NCBI GenBank assembly: GCA_016191085.1
Contig: JACPPJ010000054.1
Span: 35,411 to 99,410 of the forward strand
Length of the DNA: 64,000 nucleotides
Direction: 5' to 3'
Origin: Acidobacteriota bacterium
GTDB taxonomy: Bacteria > Acidobacteriota > Terriglobia > 2-12-FULL-54-10
Position 1 is the stretch's first letter; each line of letters begins with the position of its first letter. The notes below the pieces were generated by a model. The model was not told the DNA's origin and ran no database searches. It saw only the letters and a program-made list of their open reading frames with translations. The translations under genes and the position numbers were made by a program. Below, piece by piece: positions 58,260-64,000 of this stretch.

Positions 58260-58526
58260 ATGAACCGCGATATCGCATTATTCGGGCGGTCTGGTTCTAT
58301 AATAGCCCTCAGCCGCGTACTTTGCCGCAATTGCGGACCGCGAGCATTCTCGGAATCGTGGAAGATAGCAGCGGCATTGTGGTGCCGGACGCTAATGTGA
58401 CCACGCGAATTATGGACACTGCCGCTGACGTTTCCTGCCGCTCGGCTGCATTGCCGGTAGGCAATTATGAGGTGCGCGTTGAGGACGTCCCGGCAAGTCC
58501 AGTTTGCTCTGAAGCTGCTGTTTTAA
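58260..58526 (+). pseudogene. Internally deleted TonB-dependent receptor remnant
   Basis: From about 58319 the frame encodes LPQLRTASILGIVEDSSG and LPVGNYEVRVED, matching the start of the carboxypeptidase-regulatory domain of the receptors in this window. At about 58490 it jumps to RQVQFALKLLF plus stop (58491-58526, another frame), the exact type of receptor C-terminus. About 1,000 codons between are gone. A possible broken signal peptide begins at 58260 (MNRDIALFGRSG). It lies in the gap between two intact plus-strand genes. Confidence 0.75.
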
Positions 58527-58613
58527 TCCCAGCAAGGGTCCCTGGCCGAGCCGATTGGGGGCGAGATGTTGGCTAGGCACCCGGAGTGTCTTACAGAAAA
58601 GAGGTAGCGTGAA

Positions 58614-60392
58614 ATGAGGAAACAATTATCCGTTCTGGTATTCATGTCGTTTGCTTTGGCGGCGACATCATGGGGTTGGAGTCAGTCTCAATCCGCCGCA
58701 AAGGCCTCGGCACAGAAGCCGTTGGTACTAAAAGGGGCGTTGCTGATTGACGGGACCGGGAAAGCTCCCATCGAGAATGCGGTCATCGTCATTGCTGGCG
58801 GCAAGATTCAGAGCGTTGGAACGGAAGGCGCCATAGCAGTCCCAGCCGATGCAATGGTGATGGACGTAAAAGGTAAAACGATCATTCCCGGGCTGGTGGA
58901 TTCTCACGTGCATTTTCGAACGACTCTTGCGCCGCTGTTCTTGTACTGGGGAATTACAACCATCGGAGACATGGGAAATAATCGGGGATGGATCTTGGCG
59001 GAACGTGAAGCGGTGGAACAGGGGCGGCTAGTTGGTCCCTACATCATGACAGTCGGCACCTTATTGAACGGACCTCCGATACCAGGGATGGCTCCGGGAC
59101 CGGGAGAGGTAGTTGGGTATGAGCACTTTTTGACCGGCAATACTCAACACACCTATGTGACCGATGCAGCCTCGATCGAAGCGGCGATTGCGGAAGCCAA
59201 AAAGCAGGGAGTCGACGCAATAAAGCTCTATGTCAGAATGACTCCTGCGATGCTGAAAATGGGAGCTGAGAGTGCTCACCGCCATGGATTGCCAGCCTTG
59301 TCGCACTACACCTCCGCTAACGCGAAAACCGGTTTTTTCACCGGAACAGATGAAATACTGGATTCGGGGCTGGACGCACAAATCCATATGTTTGGACTTA
59401 TTAAAGCTACGGTGCCTCAGGAAATACGTGAACGAATTGCCAGAGGCGAGAACGTCGAAGCGGCACATTTAATGGATACCAGCAAGCTTAAGGTCCTGGC
59501 TGAGAAAATGGCGGAGCGCAAGATGTTTCTGAATCCGACGCTCGCAGCTGAGTGGTCGAGATTCAGCCGCTACCGCGAGGACTTCGACCGCGCGCAACAA
59601 GAGGTACTTGGAGGGCCGCTTGGGAAAGTAATTCCGGAACAGAGCCGGGCGATGTATGCGTCGTTTTTCAAGCCGTACCGGGGCGAAGAACTCGAGGAGA
59701 TGGAAGAAGGCTACCACAAGATGGGCGCATTCGTGAAGGAGTTTGTGGCGGCCGGAGGGAAGGTGTTGGCAGGAGCCGACTCGGGACCCGGCGGGCGCGC
59801 GGTGGGATTGAGTTTGCATGCAGAGATGCAAATGCTGCAGGAGATCGGGCTGACGCCTATGCAGGCCTTGCAGGCGGCCACCAGTTGGGGGATGGAAGCG
59901 TGGGGTAAGCTGAAAGATGCCGGCACAGTGGAACCAGGGAAGCGGGCGGACTTGGTCGTACTCAAACGCAATCCGTTGGAGGACATCAGCGCAACGCGCG
60001 CCATTGAGACCGTAATTCATGGTGGACGGATCGTGGACCGTGAAGCGTTAGCGAATTGGGCAGAGGTATATCCTAGACCGACGCCCCTGCAGAGCGGGCC
60101 GGCAAATCTGATGATTCAGGTTCCGTTTATTAAGGAGATCGCACCCGACTGGATATCGTCCAAGGCTGGGCAAAAGGTGGAAATCGTCATTCGCGGCGAC
60201 AATTTCAATAAAGAAAGCATGGTTCTGTTGAACAACCGCTTAGTGCCCGCGAAATATTATGACGGCCACCGCGTCGGATTCGTGGTGCAAAGCGAATGGC
60301 TGCCAGGACCGGGAACCTATCCAGTCGTGGTAATCCGTCCCGGCTCCGGCGGCGCAGTTTCCAATCAATTCTACCTCATCATCAGACCGTGA
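58614..60392 (+). CDS. Secreted amidohydrolase with C-terminal Ig-like domain
   Basis: A 592-residue exported metal-dependent hydrolase. Signal peptide about 1-24. The amidohydrolase core starts with KGALLIDGTGKAPIENAV and the metal-binding H98/H100 pair (DSHVH), with further ligands in LSHYTS and the final LAGADSG aspartate near 388, then the closing strands ADLVVLKRNP. This subgroup is close to imidazolonepropionase-like/Xaa-Pro dipeptidase-like enzymes, substrates varied. Residues about 497-592 are an IPT/TIG Ig-like domain (IKEIAPDWISSKAGQ ... RGDNFN ... GPGTYPVVV). A degraded copy of that domain is at 40365-40446. Start after AGAGGTAGCGTGAA. Confidence 0.85.
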   Translation: MRKQLSVLVFMSFALAATSWGWSQSQSAAKASAQKPLVLKGALLIDGTGKAPIENAVIVIAGGKIQSVGTEGAIAVPADAMVMDVKGKTIIPGLVDSHVHFRTTLAPLFLYWGITTIGDMGNNRGWILAEREAVEQGRLVGPYIMTVGTLLNGPPIPGMAPGPGEVVGYEHFLTGNTQHTYVTDAASIEAAIAEAKKQGVDAIKLYVRMTPAMLKMGAESAHRHGLPALSHYTSANAKTGFFTGTDEILDSGLDAQIHMFGLIKATVPQEIRERIARGENVEAAHLMDTSKLKVLAEKMAERKMFLNPTLAAEWSRFSRYREDFDRAQQEVLGGPLGKVIPEQSRAMYASFFKPYRGEELEEMEEGYHKMGAFVKEFVAAGGKVLAGADSGPGGRAVGLSLHAEMQMLQEIGLTPMQALQAATSWGMEAWGKLKDAGTVEPGKRADLVVLKRNPLEDISATRAIETVIHGGRIVDREALANWAEVYPRPTPLQSGPANLMIQVPFIKEIAPDWISSKAGQKVEIVIRGDNFNKESMVLLNNRLVPAKYYDGHRVGFVVQSEWLPGPGTYPVVVIRPGSGGAVSNQFYLIIRP

Positions 60393-60442
60393 TCCCAGCA
60401 CGCGCCGCCACACAATCAGCAGCCGTCTTAGGAGGAAAAAAT

Positions 60443-60757
60443 ATGTTGAGCCGATTTTTTCTGCTGGTTTCACTCATATGCATTGCATCGTTGCTATCAG
60501 TTTCTGCCCAGGAAGATGAGCATACGAAAAAGTTCCCGGAGGGCGAAGGCAGGGATCTCGTGGTTACCGTTTGCCGCCAGTGCCATGGTTTAGCCGCAAC
60601 TTCGGACTCCAGGCACACCTTGGATGGGTGGGAACGCATAGTCAACGATATGGTAAATATCGGAGCCGCGTTGGATAAGCAGCAGGCCGAAACTGTTTCG
60701 CAATACCTCGCGAACAATTTCGGCCCTAATAGCGATAAATCGGAAGATAAAAAATAA
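60443..60757 (+). CDS. Small exported mono-haem cytochrome c
   Basis: A 104-residue protein, ATG after AGGAGGAAAAAAT. Signal peptide about 1-22 (LLVSLICIASLLSVSAQ). The haem site CRQCH is at 44-48, with M70 as a possible axial ligand in ERIVNDMVNIG. Very short for a cytochrome c, with a spacing like the small domains found with quinoproteins. As the PQQ dehydrogenase nearby has no cytochrome, this is a natural electron acceptor; inference from context. It is 50 bases downstream of the amidohydrolase stop. Confidence 0.83.
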   Translation: MLSRFFLLVSLICIASLLSVSAQEDEHTKKFPEGEGRDLVVTVCRQCHGLAATSDSRHTLDGWERIVNDMVNIGAALDKQQAETVSQYLANNFGPNSDKSEDKK

Positions 60758-60773
60758 CACCGCTGCGGTCGTG

Positions 60774-62261
60774 CTAGGCAGCTCCGTTGTTGTTCGTGAT
60801 TCCGAGCTTCTCCTGAAGCCAGCGCGTGATAATGCCGAATAGCTCTTGCTTGGTCTTCAGCATATCGGAGCCGCGTCCCGCGTCATCGTACATGAGAATG
60901 CTGCTCTGCTTACTTTTCGAGAGCCGGTATACTTCGCGAGTTCCGTCCGCCAGACTGCCCCCGTCCGCGTTCATATCGTTGGTGCTGGCGATCACAAGAA
61001 ACGGCACATCGCTTGAGGCCACAAACTTCTTCGTCTCGGCATCAGGAGTATAAAACGACAGGCCTACGAACGTCTTGATTCTCGGATCGCCGATCATTGC
61101 TTTCACGGCAGGATTATTCGTCGCCGTAGCGCCCACCAACCCGATCCGGTTCGGGTCCACCTGCTTTTGCGACGCTATCAGTTGGATCGCTGCCTTTATG
61201 TCCAGGTATAGCTTGGCCCACTCTTCCTGAGGCAGGTCCACGCCAAACTCCCATTTGCCATCCGGCCGTATGCTCTTGCGGTTTCCTCTCCAGTCGAATA
61301 TCAGCGATGCCATCCCACCTCGCGTCGCTTCGCGTGCCAGATAGTACCAGGTCTGTTGGTCATGATTATGGCCGTGAACGAAAACGACTCCAGGCACTTT
61401 GGTTCCGTCAGCGACATCCGGCATATAAAGCTTGCCGTTCAGTTTCCATCCGTCGTCGGAAGTAAAGGAAAGTTCCGTCTCTGTACCCAGACCCTTCAGA
61501 TTATCCCGCAGCCATTCTGAAACCTGTTCCTTTAGGCGGCCGGGCCGGTTGAACATAGCCGCTCCGCGATCCATCCCAAGTATCAGACGGCTGTATTTGT
61601 TCTGCGACAGAAAATACGGTGTCGCAGCTTCAGTTTGGGCGTCTTTCGGATCCTGATTGCCGACGGTTGCAAGTACCGGTAAATCCTTCAGCGACTTGAT
61701 TGCCTGTTTACTTTTCTCCGTGTAGGCACCTGTTATCAACACAACAGCTTTGATCTGCGCCAGGTTCTTCGCTGCTTCTCGCACGACATACTCGGCAGTG
61801 TCGCCGGCGCCGAGCACCCCGATGCGTCCGGGATCAACACCCTTCTGCGAAGATAGAAACTTCACAGCGGCCCGGATATCCAACTGCATCCCGTCGCGGT
61901 CTTCCTCGGAAAACAATTGATAATCTTTCTTGCCAACACTGGCGGCCGAACCGCGCATGTCAATGGTCAACGCGGCCATGCCCTGATCCTTCACGCCCGC
62001 GGCAATGTTGGCGCCGTGAATCATTCGGGGAACCCACGCGGGCTCGCTCAAAATCACTACGCCGGGGACACGGCCGATAGTAGCGGCTTCCCTGGGCATG
62101 AACAGAGTGCCGACAATGGTCCACCCGTCCTCGGTCTGAAAAGTCACTCTGACCCGGGGGGGTTGCGACTGTGCGCTAGCCGCTTGGCACACTAGGACGA
62201 CAACGGTGAATGATAGCAGGCATACCTGAAAGAGTATGTCAGCGACTCGGGGCGATTTCAT
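60774..62261 (-). CDS. Secreted tandem alpha/beta-hydrolase-like protein, catalytic residues lost, copy B
   Basis: A 495-residue paralogue of the protein at 56723-58180, on the opposite strand and convergent with the cytochrome gene (16 bases between stops). ATG after AGGAG; signal peptide ending near ASAQ. Same two-half layout, and the same altered elbows: GAGDT in the first half and GATAT in the second, with Arg at the histidine positions (DRGAAM and AGRGSDM). Long runs are identical between the copies, including HDQQTWYYLARE and IFDWRGNRKSIRPDGKW. Conservation of the unusual residues in both copies argues for a selected non-hydrolytic role. Confidence 0.78.
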   Translation of the reverse strand: MKSPRVADILFQVCLLSFTVVVLVCQAASAQSQPPRVRVTFQTEDGWTIVGTLFMPREAATIGRVPGVVILSEPAWVPRMIHGANIAAGVKDQGMAALTIDMRGSAASVGKKDYQLFSEEDRDGMQLDIRAAVKFLSSQKGVDPGRIGVLGAGDTAEYVVREAAKNLAQIKAVVLITGAYTEKSKQAIKSLKDLPVLATVGNQDPKDAQTEAATPYFLSQNKYSRLILGMDRGAAMFNRPGRLKEQVSEWLRDNLKGLGTETELSFTSDDGWKLNGKLYMPDVADGTKVPGVVFVHGHNHDQQTWYYLAREATRGGMASLIFDWRGNRKSIRPDGKWEFGVDLPQEEWAKLYLDIKAAIQLIASQKQVDPNRIGLVGATATNNPAVKAMIGDPRIKTFVGLSFYTPDAETKKFVASSDVPFLVIASTNDMNADGGSLADGTREVYRLSKSKQSSILMYDDAGRGSDMLKTKQELFGIITRWLQEKLGITNNNGAA

Positions 62262-62552
62262 TTGTATGCTCCTGTCAGTTAGAAAGAAAACGGCAGATAA
62301 CCTCATCCAGAAACTTCTCACCAAGTCGTGTAAGGCTGAACTGCAAAGCCGTGACGTAGTGGAGGTGTTTGGTAGCCACCCCCGCTCCGCGTCCAGGCTC
62401 ACCGAGAGTCACTGCCACAATCCCGTTGCTGAGACGCAGTTCCTGAATACGTGCTTCTTCCCATGATGCCGATTCTATGGCGCGAAAATCGCGCTTACAA
62501 CGCGAGCGTTGTAACATACGCGATTCGAGAATGTCAAGCCGCTGTATTCGTC

Positions 62553-62752
62553 GGTGCTGGGTCAGTTTGAATTTCGGCGCTTCTGATCCGTGAAATCCGG
62601 AAGGGCATGGCTTCAGCCATGCCGAAACGGAATGTACCCGACGCGGCTTTAACCGCTGAGATTTGCACCTCAGGCGCTGAAGCGCCTCGCTTTGCTAATT
62701 GTACCGGCACGACTGAAGTCGTGCCCTTCCGTTTTCAAACTGACCCACTACC
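62553..62752 (+). mobile_element. 200-bp MITE-like element, copy 2
   Basis: The inverted counterpart of 31487-31686: same length, 19-bp imperfect terminal inverted repeats (GGTGCTGGGTCAGTTTGAA at the left end), and three perfect stem-loops at 62604-62623, 62672-62687 and 62706-62725. No target-site duplication could be recognised. It lies between the hydrolase-like gene and an IS256-type transposase, in a 597-base region that otherwise shows no gene. Confidence 0.75.
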
Positions 62753-62858
62753 TATTCGTCCGGGTGATGCAAATCTGTGTGTAAAGAGAGGAGGGTGTAA
62801 GTTAGGTTTTTGCTGGCGAGCGAAAAACCTTGGTCCTAGAAAAGGAGACTTACACCCG

Positions 62859-64000
62859 ATGAGGAAAGTACCACCGATCACGGAGCAGTTCCAGCACTTC
62901 GTCGAAGACCTGAAAGAAAGTTTCTGGGGGGACCTGAACGGGAAGGCGCAGGCAGCCATGAAGTGGCTGCTGGAGCAGGAATCACAGCGGCAGCGAGACC
63001 GCTACTTGTGCCGGGAGGCGTATGAACGGAAGAAACCACGGCGTGGCTACCGCAACGGCTATTATGAGCGGGATTATGTGACCCGGTTCGGGACGCTGCG
63101 GGTGCGGATCGCGCGGGTACGAGGACGGAGCTTTCTGCCGGCGGGGATGCAGTCGTTTCAGCGGCGAGCCGGGGATGTGATGCTGCTGATCCGGGAAGCG
63201 TTCTTGCGAGGGATCTCGACGCGGCAGGTGGGTCGAGTGGTGGCAATTTTAACGGGCGAACCGGTCAGCGCACAGACGGTCTCGACAGTTACCAAGAGCC
63301 TGGACCGGCTGGTGCGGCAGTTTCACGAGGCCGAGCTGAAGGACGAGTGGGTGTACTTGTTCTTGGACGGGGTGAGCCTACGGATGCGACGGCCGGGGAG
63401 CGTGAAACGCGTTCACATGCTGGTGGCGTATGGAGTGCGGGCCGACGGTAGCCGCCAACTGTTGGCCTTTCAGCGCAGCCCTGGAGAGAGCCAGGCGGAC
63501 TGGGAAGGCTTACTGCAGAATCTGTACCGGCGCGGTCTACAGGGTGAGCAGCTGCAACTGATTGTGACCGACGGCTGTGCGGGCCTGGCTGCCGCCATCC
63601 GAACCGTGTATCCGCGCGCCCAGCATCAACGCTGCTGGGTGCACAAGATGCGGAACATCCTGGAGAAGGTGCGCCAGCGGGATTACGATCAGGTCAAGAC
63701 CGACGCCCAGGCCATCTACCGCGCCCAGAGCGGCTGGCATGCGCAACGAGCCTTCGAACGCTTCCAGAAACGATGGCTCTCGGAGTATCCGGCAATGGTA
63801 TGACGGTTGGAGAAAGATTTGCCGGAACTGCTCAGCTTCTTCAACTTTCCCAGCCACCTCTGGCGCAAGCTGCGAACCACCAACGTCATCGAACGCTGTT
63901 TCGTGGAAGTCCGTCGCCGGACACGACCCATGGTTTGCTTTGTGAACACTCAGAGCGTAGATCGAATCATCTATGCCATCTTCAATCGCTACAACCCACA
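62859..64000 (+). pseudogene. IS256/mutator-family transposase, interrupted by a stop and cut by the window edge
   Basis: Starts MRKVPPITEQFQHFVEDLKE after AAAGGAG. The N-terminal part has the GYRNGYYERDYVTRFGTL motif of the family. The catalytic DDE residues are visible: D in YLFLDGVSLRM, D in LIVTDGCAGL, and E in TTNVIERCFVEVRRRTRPM. An in-frame TGA at 63801-63803 splits the protein after SEYPAMV; the same frame then continues with RLEKDLPELLSFF to the window end, so a single CGA-to-TGA change explains it. The left end of the element probably lies near 62775-62800 (GTAAAGAGAGGAGGGTGTAA). Probably inactive unless the stop is read through. Confidence 0.82.

Noticed and set aside
63801..63803. 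TGA in the IS256 transposase as a selenocysteine or programmed read-through codon
   Set aside because: No SECIS-like hairpin is evident, and Arg is the expected residue in this family; a point mutation is far simpler.
1..64000. CRISPR array or prophage
   Set aside because: No regularly spaced direct repeats with unique spacers, no cas genes, and no phage structural or integrase genes are seen.

Overview
This 64 kb window looks like a chromosome segment of an Acidobacteriota bacterium, probably a soil lineage close to Bryobacterales/Solibacter. That placement is inference. It rests on three roughly 1,060-residue TonB-dependent receptors carrying an N-terminal carboxypeptidase-regulatory domain, secreted amidohydrolases and quinoproteins, moderately high G+C, and a tetraether-synthase-type radical SAM protein together with fatty-acyl reductases. 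No 16S rRNA or phylogenetic marker was available to test it.

Layout. (1) 1-2.8 kb, minus strand: an oxidative-stress operon (Fur/PerR-like regulator, rubrerythrin, two-cluster Fe-S protein, DUF3501 protein), with a promoter and palindromic operator at 2723-2770. (2) 2.8-14.1 kb, minus strand: a tightly coupled nine-gene lipid operon (HAD-like/fatty-acyl reductase fusion, second reductase, pyruvyl-transferase-like protein, two acyl-AMP ligases, enoyl-CoA hydratase, acyl carrier protein, lipid kinase, PlsC acyltransferase) behind a good sigma-70-type promoter at 14074-14102. (3) 14.1-24.7 kb: aminotransferase, HD-GYP receptor, M48 metalloprotease, coaE, a histidine kinase with two receiver-only proteins, and pterin dehydratase. 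(4) 24.8-26.9 kb: a Tes/MJ0619-type radical SAM protein with its own terminator. (5) 27-38.2 kb: housekeeping and redox genes (queG, a large FAD/Fe-S oxidase, a thioredoxin-like protein, an XRE regulator, hemL, mfd, tRNA-Leu). (6) 38.3-40.5 kb: an islet of small unknown genes and a decayed IS1595 transposase. (7) 40.5-62.3 kb: an envelope catabolic locus with a tandemly duplicated FAD-oxidoreductase/TonB-receptor module, a third receptor, a PQQ dehydrogenase, an amidohydrolase, a small cytochrome c and two paralogous alpha/beta-hydrolase-like proteins that have lost their catalytic residues. (8) 62.5-64 kb: a 200-bp MITE-like element, whose other copy lies inverted at 31.5 kb, and an IS256-type transposase broken by a stop codon.

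How the genes may work together. The lipid operon carries, as separate genes, the kinds of activity found fused in the myxobacterial ether-lipid enzyme ElbD (acyl activation, ACP, acyl reduction, acyl transfer). With the Tes-like gene about 11 kb away, the window could encode much of a pathway for ether-linked or membrane-spanning lipids, which Acidobacteriota are known to make. The envelope locus looks like uptake of one substrate class by TonB receptors followed by periplasmic oxidation through Tat-exported flavoproteins and a quinoprotein feeding a small cytochrome c. The substrate cannot be read from the sequence.
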